Source: Ochotona curzoniae
Taxonomy: Eukaryota > Chordata > Mammalia > Lagomorpha > Ochotonidae
Assembly: GCF_017591425.1 (NCBI RefSeq)
Contig: NW_024466599.1
Location: 27,442,001 to 27,506,000, forward strand
Direction: 5' to 3'
DNA: 64,000 bases
Part shown: one piece after another, positions 1 through 13,200 of the stretch
Layout: each line of letters opens with the position of its first letter
Position numbering within the stretch: position 1 is the first letter of the stretch
Notes under the pieces: model-generated
Seen by the model: only the letters and a program-made list of their open reading frames with translations
What the model was told of the DNA's origin: nothing
Database searches by the model: none
Position numbers and translations under genes: made by a program

Positions 1-465
1 CCTTCTCTATTTTCTGACCTTGTAACTAGGGCATCTCAGACCACTGCCTTTATCAGGGACAAGGAAGGGTGGAGGAAGAAAGACATACTTGCTCTGGAAC
101 GTGGTAACCAGGCCTGAGGGTGAAATTCTTGACTTATAACTCCATGAACTCATCAGCACCCTTCTGAACTGCTCTGCCTTACAGATGAGGAAGGCGAAGA
201 GCAGAGGAGTTCAAATCCCCCGTGCCCATTAGTGCCACCTCTCGAACAGGGGGCTGTCCAAGCCTGTCCCTGTGTCCTTTCTACATTGCACAGCTTCTTA
301 CTCATTTCCCAGACAGCCAGAGCAGGCCAGGTCTCTTCCTGTTTCAAAACTCATACTTCCTTCTTGAACGGCTTGTAAGTTCGTCCTTCACATCTTCATC
401 AACTTGCCAGGTAAGGGTGCTAAATATCTCCTTACCTCACTGAAGACTCAAACCTTTTCTTTATT

Positions 466-798
466 TTAAGAAAAAAAACTACTTATTTTTATTGGAAAGG
501 CAGATATACAGAAAGAAGGAGATACAGAGAGAAAGATCTCTCATCTGCTGGTTCACTCCCCAAGTGGCTACAACAGCTGGAGCTGAACTGATCTGTAGCC
601 AGGAGCCAGGAGCTTCTTTCAGGTCTCCCACACAGATGGCAGAGTCCCAAGGCTTTGAGTCATCCTCTACTGCTTTCCCAGGTCACAAGCAGGGAGGTGT
701 AAGGGAAGTGGAGCAGCTGGGATATGAACCAGTGCCCATATGGGATCCTGGCGCATGCAAGGCGACGATTTAGCCACTAGGCTACTGCGAAGGGTCCC
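466..798 (-). mobile_element. lagomorph C SINE (near full length)
   Basis: The plus strand reads the SINE backwards: T-rich tail and 'attggaaaggcagatata' at the left, then 'gttcactccccaagtggc', 'tatgggatcctggcgcatgc' and the tRNA-like head (ttagccactaggctac) at the right. Confidence 0.9.
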
Positions 799-3360
799 TA
801 CTTTCTACTGTCCTAAGGTGTTCTCTCTACCTGTCATGGAGGAAAGAGGGGATCCTTCTTCCAAATCCCTTGAGATTAAAATAATTCAATAATAATACAA
901 CCCTAATAAATGTAAGATAATAGTCATCTCATCTCATCATATCCACGTGAATTTTACTCATGTTAGTTACTTGCTAAGTTAAACTTGTATTTCCCTTCTC
1001 ACAGAGAAGGCAAAGAAGAAAGCTTGATCCTCCTAATCATTGCTGAGTATGAGTTCACGTTCTCTGAGCTTAGCAGTGTCACCACCTGTGTGCATCAGTT
1101 TAGCTTTTCCCTGCCCTCCTTCACTCACTCTATTTCTTCTTTTATTTCCGAGCTTTTCTGGAATCCCCATGCATACTTTAGGCTGCTAGACAAACTGACT
1201 GAAATCCAGAGCGAAGTGACATTGCTACTTTTCTCAGTTAGTACTTTTCTTATGGAAAACAGAACAACTTACTAATATCTGCAACCTTTCTCTTGGCAAA
1301 CTCCATGCCCGCAGCACTTTCTACTCTGTTGGAAAGTGGCCTGGACTGAAAACACCCACTGCAACCATAGCCTGACACTCACCCACACCTGTGGCTACCA
1401 GCACTTTGGGTTTTCCCAAGAATAAGATGAATTTCAGAAGGCCCTGCTCAAGCCAGGCTTGACCCTGGCTGAAGGACTGGAGGCTGCAGGCCCGAACTGC
1501 CTGCTGAAGGCTGGGCAGAACTTGTAGGCTATTGTTCATTGTCTGGACAATCACAGAAATTGTAATGTTGGTGCATTTGTCATCATTGTGACTGACACAG
1601 AGTCACGAGCACAGGATTCCACAATCCCCGTTTGAATGTTTGTGAAGGGACAATGATGAGCCCTGCAAGATGGCCACGCAGACTGATAAGGCAAATGCTG
1701 GTGCCACGCCTGCTAGGAACTCAGTCCAGCTTGGCTCTACACATCACCGTCAGTCGCGCATATTTAATTCTCCAGATCCACTTCCTGTAGTTGTCACCTG
1801 TGGCTGCTCCATGACAGGAGTTACAGTGGCCTCCAACATGAAACTGGCAAGAACTGACCTATTAATCTAAGCTTACCCATGAGCTTCCCTTGAGTGCTTT
1901 TACTTGGTTTCCCTCAACATTGATGTACAATAACTGTTAGAGGTGGAAATAACTTTGAGGACTTTAAGAAAGACTTGACTATTCTCACTATAACTTCACT
2001 CTCAGTAAGGAATTAAAAAAAACACACTGAATGCCAAGTACTTTTGTCTTTGTGAGAAATTGTTTCCGGACAGCAAGTCTGACACTAGACGGTTAAATGA
2101 ATTGCATCTCTACGTCTTGCTTCTCTCTCCCTCTGCTCTCTAACTCATGACTCACCTTCTTCCTAATTTCAAATAATGTTTTTTTTTGTTCAATTTAAAA
2201 AATGTAAAGTATGTTTTCAATATTTGGTACAGGACTCACTGTTGGTCATTAGAGCATTAGCCTTCCCTGACCCAACTCTGAAATTTCACATGCTCACCTG
2301 GTTGGCCAGCCCTGCTCTCCAGCTCTGCCACTATGTCACAGTGTTGGTCAAAGTGTATCAGTGTTGGTCACAGTAGATCAGAAGACAACACTGCAGAGAG
2401 GGGAAGGAAAAGGAAAGCAAAGGAACATAGAGAATCCAAAGACTATTACTTAGCTTGTTTGGACAACTCATGAAGTCACATGTCACCACGGAGTCCTAAC
2501 GTCATTTATAATCACAGCGGGAATGTTGCCCAACAGAATTCTCAGCCTCTGTGTGGGTAGCCTTCTTGCATAGCTGGGCCTGTTGCTGATATAGCACCTT
2601 GCTCTTTCAGTGTAACCTGTCTTTCCCTCCATCAGGTTGATGGGATTTTACCAGCGTGTGTGTCTTCTGGCAGCCCACTGGAGATCTTCCAAACGCACTG
2701 TTCCATTCTTAAGAACACCACCCTCTTGTGTTTATGGATCAGCTGGGCTCTGGGTGCACCGTTCTTGTGTGCTTGTCTTTTCTGAGCTCCAGCCACAGGG
2801 TGTCTATTCTGTTTGGAAATGGGTTGGAAAGTTCTCCTCTCAACCTGATGTCCTGTGGTCTGCCTGTCATCAGAGCACCCTGTCCATGGATTTACACTCA
2901 GTAGACCCTAACAGACTGAAATGAATAAATCCAGCTCTCAGGGATGAAGATGCCATCCTGTTCATCTTTGTAATCTTGAAAGAACAAAGGGTACTACCTT
3001 TGGTTCCCCCGGATCACTGCATTAGAGGTCAAATTCTTCCCTGTGTTTTCCTTTCTCCTTTCTATAGGCCCCTGGTCACTCTGCCGTCCATCCTTTCCTC
3101 CTATAGTTCTCTGCCTCCCCTCTCCATCCCATTATTTTCTGACTCCTCTCCTCTTCCCTTGATTTCCTCCAAAAAATGTGGGGCACATGGGGCATAGAGG
3201 AGAGGCAAGTGAGGCTGGAGCAGGGGTTCCTTGATCTCACCAAGCAGCAGGCCAAGCCTCGTCTGGATCCTCCCCCGGCAAGACTTGTCCTTGCCTAGTG
3301 TGCTCTTACACATCAAAGAAAAGGGGAAAGGAACCCTTTTATATACTCTGCCTCACTAAA

Positions 3361-3688
3361 CCTTTTTTAATGTGTTTATTTTATTAGAAAGTCAGATTTT
3401 TTACAGAGAGAAACAGAGGAAGATCTTCCATCCACTGGATCACCCCCCAAGTGGCCTCAATAGCTGGAACTGAGCTGATCCGAAGCCAGGAGCTGCACGC
3501 TTCTTCTGGGTTTCCCACATGGGTGGCAGGGTCCCGGGCTTTGAACCATCCTCTACTGCTGCTTTCCCAAGCCACAAGCAGGGAACTAGATGGGAAGTGG
3601 CACATCTGGGACATGAACCGGCGCACATATGGGATCCTGGCGAATGCAAGACAAGGATTTAGCCACTAGGCTACTGTGCCAGGCCCTA
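3361..3688 (-). mobile_element. lagomorph C SINE (near full length)
   Basis: It has the same layout as the copy at 466-798: 'ttattagaaagtcagat' tail, 'gaagatcttccatccactgg', 'catatgggatcctggcgaat', and head 'ttagccactaggctactgtg'. Confidence 0.9.
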
Positions 3689-4119
3689 CCCCATTAAACT
3701 TCTAGAGATCAGCTCTGAACAGGTGCTTCTACTTGTAATGGTCTCCTATCCAGGAGCTAACTATGATTAATTTTGGTCAGTGTGCTTTAAATGCCATCAT
3801 TTATAGCACCATTAGATTATTTGGTATATCAAATTGGAATAACTTCAAAACATTGGGGAAAAATCTCTTAGAATATCCACTGATTGTTATACAATTGAGA
3901 GTGTGTGAGGTTGCCTTTTTAAAGGTTGGATGATGTGTTACACAGTAGTCAGGGCTGTCACAAGACGGGTTGTTTCATACTCTGAGGACAGCTGAAGTTA
4001 GGTCTCCAACGCCCAACTTTAAAGAAAACTCCTAACATAGACCTGCAAGTGGGACCTGCTCTATAAACTCCTTTTTTCTCTACACTTGATTGGTATGATT
4101 CTCTCTGTTCTGTTTTAAG

Positions 4120-4252
4120 CCTCTTCCCTGGCTCTTTACGATACCTTGTCCAGCAGCACCTGGATTTGCTTCATGCACTGCAGGAAAGGGTCCTGAAGTG
4201 GCCACGCCAAGGAGTCCTTGGAGATTTGTTTCTTAAATTAACCAATGACGAG
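4120..4252 (+). CDS. ARHGEF33: ARHGEF33 exon: middle of DH domain
   Basis: The exon follows a pyrimidine-rich acceptor (tctctgttctgttttaag) and is followed by the donor gtaagg. It is 133 nt: the first base completes a split codon, then 44 codons run from LFPGSLRYLVQQHLDLL to DLFLKLTNDE. The pattern fits a DH helix (LFPG...HLDLLHALQERV) before the segment that lines the GTPase interface. The preceding exon is not found in 1-4119, so the upstream intron exceeds 4.1 kb. Confidence 0.88.
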
Positions 4253-7200
4253 GTAAGGCGCTTACCTCCCCTGCTGTACATTTTAATTATGTGGATATGT
4301 GTCTCATCTCACTCCTCTCTTTTTTTAAAACAGAGAATCTAGAGTCGCTGAATTCTAGAGCTAAAGGAATCACTAAGATCTAAGTTAACCTCATTCTGCA
4401 GAAAATGAATCAGGTTCCAAAAGATTGGAATACTTGGCTGAACTCACCAAGCTAATTGGGGAGTTGGAGATCTGTGATTAGAACTTCATTAGGTCTTATA
4501 ACTTCAAGTTTGTAAGTTTATACTTTACCATAACTGTCCCCATTCAGCAGGTACATGGTGTACATGTTGAACATTTGTGAGAATTCTTCTAAAAGCTTGC
4601 AGAAAAATGGGATAAAAAATATATCTGGGGTAGGCATTTGGCGCAGTGGGTTAAGGTGCCATTAGGATGCCTCCCTCCGTGTCAGAGTCCCTGGGTTGCA
4701 GCCCTGCCTCTGCTCCTGCTTTCTGCTCACCCTCAAACAGCTGATGAGCAATCAAGTGCCTTGGTCCTCACCACCCTGTGAGACCCGGCCTAATCCTGGC
4801 TCTTGTGGGCATATATAAAGCATTCCTTAAAATAAAATTGAAATCCATGTACCATTTTTTCAATGATTTATTTATTTTTACTGGAAAGGCAGATATATAG
4901 AGAGGAGGAGAGACAAAAAAGGAAAGATCTTCTGTCCACTGATTCACTCCCTCAGTGGCCGCAATGGCCAGAGCTGAGCTGATCCAAAACCAGGAGCCAG
5001 GAGTCTCCTCTGGGTCTCCCACACAGGTGCGAGGTCTCAAGGCTTTCGGCCATCCTTGACTGCTTTCTCATGCGACAAGCAGGCAGCTAGATGGGAAGCA
5101 GGGTGTCTGGGACACAAACTGATGCCCATATGGGATCCTGGCACATGCAAGGCAAGGACCTTAGCTGCTAGGCTACCATGCTGGGACCCTCACCAATTTT
5201 TTTTGTTTGTTTAAATAAATATTTATTTGAAAGGCAGTTACAAAGAGCTGGAAAGAGGAGAGAGAGAGAGTGCTCTTCCATCTGCTGGTTCAATCTCCAA
5301 ATAGCTGAAGTGGCTAGGCAAGGGTCAGTTTGAAGCCAGGAGCCTGGAGTTTCATCCAGATCTCCCATGTGGAAGAGCCAACACACTCAGGCCATCTTCT
5401 GCTGCTTTCTCAGGCATATAAAATTTTCTTTTTATTGTAATTCAAAATTTTGAAAATCAGAAAACCTAATTATCTTACCAAATCAGTCTGCAGGGAAAGT
5501 ATTCTATTTTCTTTACATTTCTTCCCCACAAGTTACTTTGCTTCAATTTATGGTGCTGTGTTCCATCGTTTTGATTCCAGTCTTCTGAATTACATTGGAA
5601 TACATGAAACTTCTTGGTACTTCTTTGGATCAAGACAAAACTAACTGCAGAATACTGAGGTCATTAAAATACATTTAAAGTACAGATGTGTTATTATAAT
5701 TACAGGTACCAGGTAATACAAGCAAGACATCGCAGCAGTGTTACCATTGGTCATCAAAACTATTGTTATAAAAATTATTGTTATATAACTTTGTCTTGAC
5801 AGAGAATAGCTTTCTCTATCTGCTACATAAATGAATAGCAAGAACAACCTAAGAATAAATTATTTTAATCAAATCATTTAAATTATTTTTGAAGGACTAT
5901 ACTAGTATAATAATATAGGGGAAATCAGTGCAGAGAGGGGACTTAGGAAGGGAGAGGGGACATCCCATGGCCTATACAACTGCATCATCTAAAAATGTTA
6001 ATAATATAGTTAATAATTTAATAATAAATGTTAAATATAATACACACTAATATAAAATATATGAATACAATAATATAGTGTAGTATATGATAAAATAATA
6101 GACCTATTAAATAATTTTTAAATGCAAGTATTTAAAATTTAAATTAAATAAAATGTATTTCAGCTAAATACATTTAATACATTGTTTTACAGTTTATGTG
6201 TAAACCAATTTTGTGTCAAAATCAATTCCTAGAAAAAGCAAAAACAACAACAAAAAGACAAAAGAAAGGAAAAAGTGTAAAATAAAAAAAAAAGAAACAA
6301 TTCAATTCCTATCCTAACATTTTCAGAAGGATCCCGCTCATGACGTAAGTGGTAATTATGGCCGTCTTTGAATGATTCGTTCCAGATTTCTTGATGGGAG
6401 ATTCTTCCGTTTTGCTGTCTTTTAAACTGATAGTATCTGTTGATTAAGAGTCTGTTTTACGGGGCTTTCTTTCCATGGAAGGAACAGTATCTTTACCCCC
6501 CTCTTCTCTTGTTTGGCAAGCTAACTCCGTTTCCTAGAAAATCTCACTTTGTCAGGCTGTTGAGACGGATCTGCTGGTGCAGGGGAATAAAATTTGGTAG
6601 CAGGATTGAGAAGCAAGTTTCTAAGGTGCTTTGTTAGCATTTCTAACATAGGGCGAATGAGAGGCTCTTGGATTCCTAGTGGACATCCAAAAAGACTCTG
6701 GGTTGAGACTGAGTGAGGCTGCTCTAATGACTTCCATGGCAACCTGCACTTCTCGGAAGCTTGGATTCCAGGGAGGTCCATGCTGCATTCTCTGGTTGCT
6801 CCAAGGTAGCCTGAAAAGAACCAGATAGCCCCGACAGACACTGAAAATCCAGTCACCAACACAGAGGGTGAAGGAAACCAGCCTCCTTCAAGATGCTGAG
6901 GAACACAACCGATGAATGCCAAGTATTCATTTGCAGATGTCATGAGCTCAGTTTCCAGGTTCTTACTATATCATTTTCCTGTTTGTTTTAAAGAATAATT
7001 TCTTGGATTATTATGTCGCCTACCTGAGGGATTTGCCCGAATGCATCTCCTTGGTTCATGTTGTGGTTCTGAAGGAGGTAAGTTAGGTCCATGTGAGTTG
7101 CTGTCTTGTTCACAAACGTGGCCTGTGTGAGGATGCTCTTCCTCCCAGTCCACAGGGCCATTCCAGCCCGAGTTTGCTTCCCGGTCTGGGGAACGGCCCG

Positions 7201-10200
7201 AGTGGTGCTGCAGGTGTGCCTGGGCCACGCGGGGATCAGTGCTGTGGCTGGGGTCACTGCCCTCTCTCCCGTGGATTTTTGCCCGTGTACTGACTACAAG
7301 CAAATGCATACACATTCTAAGCAGAGGTGGAGTTTTTGTGCCATAGGTGATGATTTTTTAAAAAAATTTCAGAAAATATTAATCCAAATATTAAGCTCAA
7401 TGTCTTGCAAGATCATAAAGTAGCTCTCATCTATCAATATGTAAGAATATTTCAAAAAGTTAATGGAAAAATTGAATGTGAACATAATGTTTTTTGGAGT
7501 GTAAGTTTATTTTTCATAATATGCATTTCCTGAAAGTTTCTGAAGTCTCCTCATACATGTAGACTTTAAATTTTTTTATAAAAGAATTTTTAAATTCGTT
7601 TTTCCATGAACTTTTAAAAACTCTGTTAGGTGCTTAATGAGGGCATATACATATGTAACAATTCCACTTAGTTCAAGTAGAATATATATATATATATCAG
7701 AAGTCCCCAGATTGTTAGTTAATTCTCAATAAGGCATGAGGGGCTTTGTGTTATTAACATGCTACTTCAATGCCTGCTACATTGAGAGAGGGAAATGAAG
7801 AGAAGGCAAAGGAAAGGACACGGAGACGGTAGTGTACTTCCTGTTTTCAGAACCCCAGCTAGCTCCTTAATCACATTCTATTTCTCACAGCCCGGAGTCC
7901 TAACCCACCTCACAGCCTATCAGTAAACCATTGTAATGATTACTTACTGGAGCACCTTAACAAGTTTACTCAATTCAAATACGATTTATGTCTGGCTTAG
8001 ATAGGGTGGGGAAAACGTGGTTTGGAAATCTGGAGGGGTTTAAAAGAAATGCATGCCCCGCTTCCTGCTGGAGAAGACTTGGCTCCCTGGTCATACCGCT
8101 GCCCCAATGAGAAGCCATGCTTCATCACAGACTAGGAAGTAATTATTCCGAGAGTAAACTCCTGCCACGCTGAAGGGACTGATGCTAGGGGTCCTGCTGC
8201 CAGAGCTGGAGGGACGGTGATGGGTGACTCCACCTTTCTTCCCTTAGGGTGATGAAGAGATTAAATCTGACATCTACACACTGTTTTTTCACATAGTCCA
8301 GCGCATCCCTGAATATCTGATACATCTGCAGGTAGGCATTAACTACCACAATGCTTTTTCATGTTCAAATGTTGTTGTTGGCTTCCAACTGAGAAATAGT
8401 GTAAGTGAGCAAAGACCCGGATGAAGCCCCTAGCTTTGGCCTGGCCCAATGCTGGCTGTTGGAGCCATCTGGGGAATGACCCAGAGGACAGAAGGAAGAT
8501 GTGTGTGTGTGTGTGTGTGTGTGTCCCTCTCTGAAACGCTAAATAAATAAATAAAATTTTAAGAAGGAAAAATAAGTGTGTGGGGTTAATACTGGACAGA
8601 AGTGGCCCAGTATCAATATTGAAAAGACTTTAATTACATATGGTTGTAGATCCAAAAGCATTTATAATTATTTAACGCTTTCAACAATTTCCATGAAATA
8701 GATGTCATTGTTACCATGTCTGAGACGCAGAGCCAAAACATGAAGTAGACCTTACAAGTAACGGAATATGATACATAGACTGAGTTCAAATCCTGCCTGC
8801 ATTATTGCACCAATTGTGTGCATAATGAAGATCACTTCTAAATTCTTTTTGTAAAAAAAAAAAAATGGAGGTAATAGCTGCACCTAATTGAGTTGTAGCA
8901 AAAATTAAAGAATATTGTAAAGAGCTGGCAGTGAGAAGTATTCAATAAATGCTAGTTCTCTCTAACCCAAGTCATTTGCATATACCCCACTACAGCCCAT
9001 TAGGCAATACACCAGGATGGGCCACCAGCCTTCCCCTGTGGCTTGCCTTGATGCCTGACATTATCTGACTCATTTAAGGTGAAGCATTTATTTATAGACA
9101 TTGTTAGAATGCTTCTATTACTTCAGCGATTTAATGAGTAAAGCCATCTAACTTTCCAGGTGGCATTAGTTTACGTTCGTATCCAATGCCAACAGGAACC
9201 ACAAGGATTTCTTTTCCTTCGGTGTGATAAGTTTAACCTCTCAGCTTACAGCAGATGAGTCATATCTGTTGTTAGCTGCTTTGATTAAATGGCTCCCAAG
9301 CCCTCGGTACAGGTCACCAGAATGTACAGAGGAGACAAATAATTCCTCATTCCAATCACGCAGTGCTGCTTCCTCTTTTCCCTCTGTCCAGAACGTGTTG
9401 AAGTTCACCGAGCAGGAACACCCCGACTATTACCTGCTACTGGTGTGCGTGCAGCGCCTCCGAGTGTTCATCTCCCACTACACCCTGTTGTTCCAGTGCA
9501 ACGAGGACTTGCTTATTCAGAAACGGAAAAAGCTCAAGAAGTAAGACTACTGAGAACTGGGAAAGGAGCCGGTCATCGTATGTGCGTCTGTCATGAGTAA
9601 CCATGTTGTGTGTTAAGGGACTGAAATGCAGTAATGGGAGGTAGAAAGGAAGAGAGAAAGGATGGGCGGGGAGGAGGTCAGACTGGCTTCAGGGTATCTA
9701 TCTGCTACACACTGCATGTTACTTTAAGAACAAAACAACAAAAACCACCACAACTTCTAATGCTTATGTAGACCCCCTTTTATCTCATGTTGTTCATCAC
9801 CAAAATAGTTGTTTCCCTAAACTTTCCACATGTGAATTTCTGTGTAAAGGCCAAGATATAATTTCCTCTATTAATTCAACAAAAACTGAGCAGCTGTTAT
9901 GTATCAAAAACTCTTTTTTGCACCAAATATACTGCAATGAACAAAACAGCCCTAAATCCCTGCTACTTGGACCTGGCTTCTTAGCCAGTGGACAAAGAAG
10001 TCATGCCAGGAGAAGCAAGAAGGGTTTGCAAAGGAGAATCAGCTCGAGGGGGGATGTTAGTAACCTACAGCAGAACTTGCCATGTGGAGGACATCATCTC
10101 TACGGGTGCTTCAGACCGGAAGAAGATGGTGTCTCCCATGCTATTTTCTTCTAATGGAACAGCTTCAGTGAAGTTTTTCGCAGCCAGTTTTTCAGCATCC

Positions 10201-13200
10201 CTGCTCCCTGCCCAGCAGACAGCTTAAACCCTATCATGCATGTTTGTATACCTTGGAGGGAGAGAGACGCTCATAGCAAATGCCAACTGGGATATATGTC
10301 TTCATGTACCGTGCTATAAGCTGCGTGTTGTTCAGAGAGCCCATTTGCTGTTGTACAATCTGAAAATCACTCTACTCCCATTGTTAGGTCATCCATGGCG
10401 AAGCTGTACAAAGGACTGGCTTCCCAGTGTGCAAACGCTGGCCAAGATGCATCCCCCACTACAGGTGCAGAGGCTGTCCGTGACAGTGGAATCCACTCCG
10501 AAGAGATACTGCAGCCCTACCCTTCGGCCCCCACTTCGGGCCCTGCTGTCACGTAAGACCTGTTGCTGTGTTAAAGGCCAAGGAGGTTCCCATCCCGCAG
10601 TGTCTGGGGAGGAACAGGCAGGGCTGGGTGCGGGGTATGAGCTACAGGACTCCCTCCCTCCAGCCCATCAGGCTGACACGTGACAGCCAGTCAGCTGAGC
10701 AAATGCCTCAATTGGAAAGAGGGCACGAATGTGACAGGGCAGACCTCAAGAGCAGGAGGAGTGGCATGGGCAATTTTAGGGATTATTTCCACTTTTAAAA
10801 CAGGGATGAACTTTGAAGCACAACAATAAAAAATGAAATCTCTAGAAGTTATATTCAGACTAAACAATATGATTGTCATTGTATTCCAGGTAGGGGCAAT
10901 AAAAACTATCAGGCCAACATTTCATTTCACCCTTTTCATACCTATTAGTCTAAGTTTTCATCTTGAGATCACCAGACTTATACGCAGTGTTCACATTTAC
11001 ATTTCTTAGAAAAAATTTTATTGGAAGCAGAAACAAAAGTCCATAGAGAGACAGAGACAAAGATCTTCCACCAGCTGGCTTACTCCCCAAATGGCTGCAA
11101 CGGCCAGAGCTGAGCCCAACCAAAGCTGGGAGCCTGGAGCTTCTTCTGGGTCTTCCGTGCTGGTGCAGGGTCCCAAGGCAATAGGCCATCTTCCATTGCT
11201 TTCCCAGGTCATAAGCAGGGAGCAGGATGGGAAGTGGAACAGCCGGGATACATGCCAGCTCCTGGATGTGGAGGGTTAGCCAGTTGAGCCAAAGCACCTG
11301 CCCCACATTTGCCTTTCTTCGTGTGACAGAATATTCTGATATTAGCAGAACAGCCATTTCGAGTGAGTGTGAAGCAAGCAGTCCGTTTGCTAGTAGTTAA
11401 AGCTCACCCGCTCCAATGAGCATGCCAGGCTAACTCGGTTTGCTACATTCTTCCATAGCCACGAGAAAACTTTTTTGAAGTTTATTATGAACATTTCCTG
11501 TTTACATGTCAGGGTGTACTGAATCCCAAGTCATCATCCAACTTGGGCAGTTACCAGGAACATGCCACGTTGACTTCAATGAGAAATGTTTTTAAGCTCG
11601 AGGACTCCAATTCAAAGCTGCGCTCATGCTGTATGCCTGTGCCAGGGCATTAAAGGGAGCGCACTGAGTAGCGATGCCTTGGGAAGCTGACGGAGGGCGA
11701 GAGGTCCTGGGCTTCCAAGAGGAATAAAGAGAGGCCCCAGGTCCGACAGCTGGGCTCCACGTAGGGCAACTTTGCCGGCTAGCAGGTGGGACCTCCAACG
11801 GATCGCTATTTCCACTCTCCCACTCACAGATTCCCAGCAACTTAGCACAAGTGTGTGCAACTTGGACAATAAAGCACAGAAGCGACTGGCAGTGGGCAGA
11901 GGATGGTATTTTTTTGTTCAAGCCTGGTGCCGCCCCGCCATGAATCCTAAACCATCTCTTGTTTCTCCTTTAAAGGCATCTGATGGCCCCCGGGAAGAAA
12001 AGCCAGCAACAGCAGAGCCTGATGGAGAGCATGCAGCCGGGGAAGCCCAGTGACTGGGAGATGGAGGGCAGAAAGCACGAGAGGCCCGAGAGCCTCCTGG
12101 CGCCCACGCAGTTCTGCGCGGCCGAGCAGGACGTGAAGGCGCTCGCCGGGCCCCTGCAGGCCATCCCGGAGATGGACTTCGAGCCCTCTCCGGCCGAGCC
12201 GCTGAGTAACGTGGAGCGCTCCCTGCGCGCCCCGGCCGAGCTGCTGCCCGACGGCCGGGGTTACGTGCCAGCGGGCTACGAAGAGTTCGAGTACGGCGGC
12301 GAGATCTTCGCGCTGCCCGCGCCCTACGACGAGGAACCCTTCCAGGCCCCGGCCCTCTTCGAGAACTGCTCGCCCGCCTCTTCCGAGTCCAGCCTGGACA
12401 TCTGCTTCCTGAGACCCGTCAGCTTCGCCATGGAAGCCGAGAGGCCCGAGCACCCGCTGCAGCCGCTGCCCAAGAGCGCCACGTCGCCGGCGGGCAGCAG
12501 CGGCGCCTACAAGCTGGAGGCGGCGGCGCAGGCGCAGGCGCAGGCGCACGGCAAGGCCAAGCCGCTGAGCCGCTCGCTCAAGGAGTTCCCGCGCGCGCCG
12601 CCCGCCGAGGGCGTGGCCCCGCGCCTCTACAGCACGCGCAGCAGCAGCGGCGGCCGCGCGCCCCTCAAGGCCGAGCGCGCCGCGCCCCCGCACGGCCCGG
12701 CCGCCGCCGCTGCCGCTCGCGGCGCGCCCCGCACCTTCTTCCCCCAACAGAGGTCCCAAAGCGAAAAGCAGACCTATTTGGAAGTAAGGAGGGTAAAGTA
12801 AAACCGAACCGAAAAGCCACAACGCCGGCGGCGGCTCCGGGGGGCCTTAGATCTGCGGGGGCGACCCGAGTTCACGCAGCGCGGAGGGGGGCGTGAGGAG
12901 GGGTGGCTGTGTGTGTGTGTCTGTGTGTGTGTGTGTCTGTCTCTGTGTGTGTGTGTGTGTGTCTGTCAAGGAGAGGCTGAGTCTCCCCAAGTGTCCGTCC
13001 AAGTTCAAGGTTCTGCGGTGCCGGGACGCAAAGGGCTTGTTGCGCTTGTACGTCTGTGGTGGCAGGAAAGACCCTCCTGTTTTAAACGCGACACAAACAC
13101 CTCCTCATCCCGGAGGCAGGGTTTAGAGGACCCCTGCCAGCTGCGGCATGTGGCAGTCAGAGTTGCATTCCCCCCCCTCAAAAGCGCTTCATGCAACTTG

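Larger units (their letters stand above)
1..4119 (+). other. ARHGEF33 intron sequence (5' part outside window)
   Basis: No exon is supported here. Two minus-orientated C SINEs occupy about 466-798 and 3361-3688. The remainder is unique-looking intronic DNA; short open frames lack splice support or codon bias. Confidence 0.7.
4253..6993 (+). other. ARHGEF33 intron
   Basis: This intron is heavily repeat-laden: a MIR-like stretch, three C-type SINEs in a row (4626-5417), an L1 3'-end fragment near 5.9 kb and a strongly AT-rich block (5990-6300). No coding signal was seen. Confidence 0.75.
8332..9391 (+). other. ARHGEF33 intron
   Basis: It holds a 3' SINE fragment with a GT microsatellite and a MIR-like stretch. 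No coding evidence was seen. Confidence 0.75.

Noticed and set aside
312..373. possible upstream ARHGEF33 exon (acceptor ctcatttcccag, donor gtaagt)
   Set aside because: The phase would fit exon 4120, but the peptide (ending THTSFLNG) does not resemble a DH domain or what I recall of the family before LFPGSL.
6521..6943. 140-codon minus-strand frame next to an ARHGEF33 exon
   Set aside because: No recognised family, no splice signals and no upstream initiation context; its size is compatible with chance in 64 kb.
6971..7315. minus-strand frames over 6971-7315
   Set aside because: They are shadows of the real plus-strand DH exon at 6994-7077.
11947..12822. 291-codon open frame on the minus strand over the ARHGEF33 large exon
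   Set aside because: The GC-rich composition removes stop codons on both strands. The plus-strand frame joins in phase with flanking exons and matches the family; the minus frame is Arg/Ala/Leu/Gly-rich with no domain.
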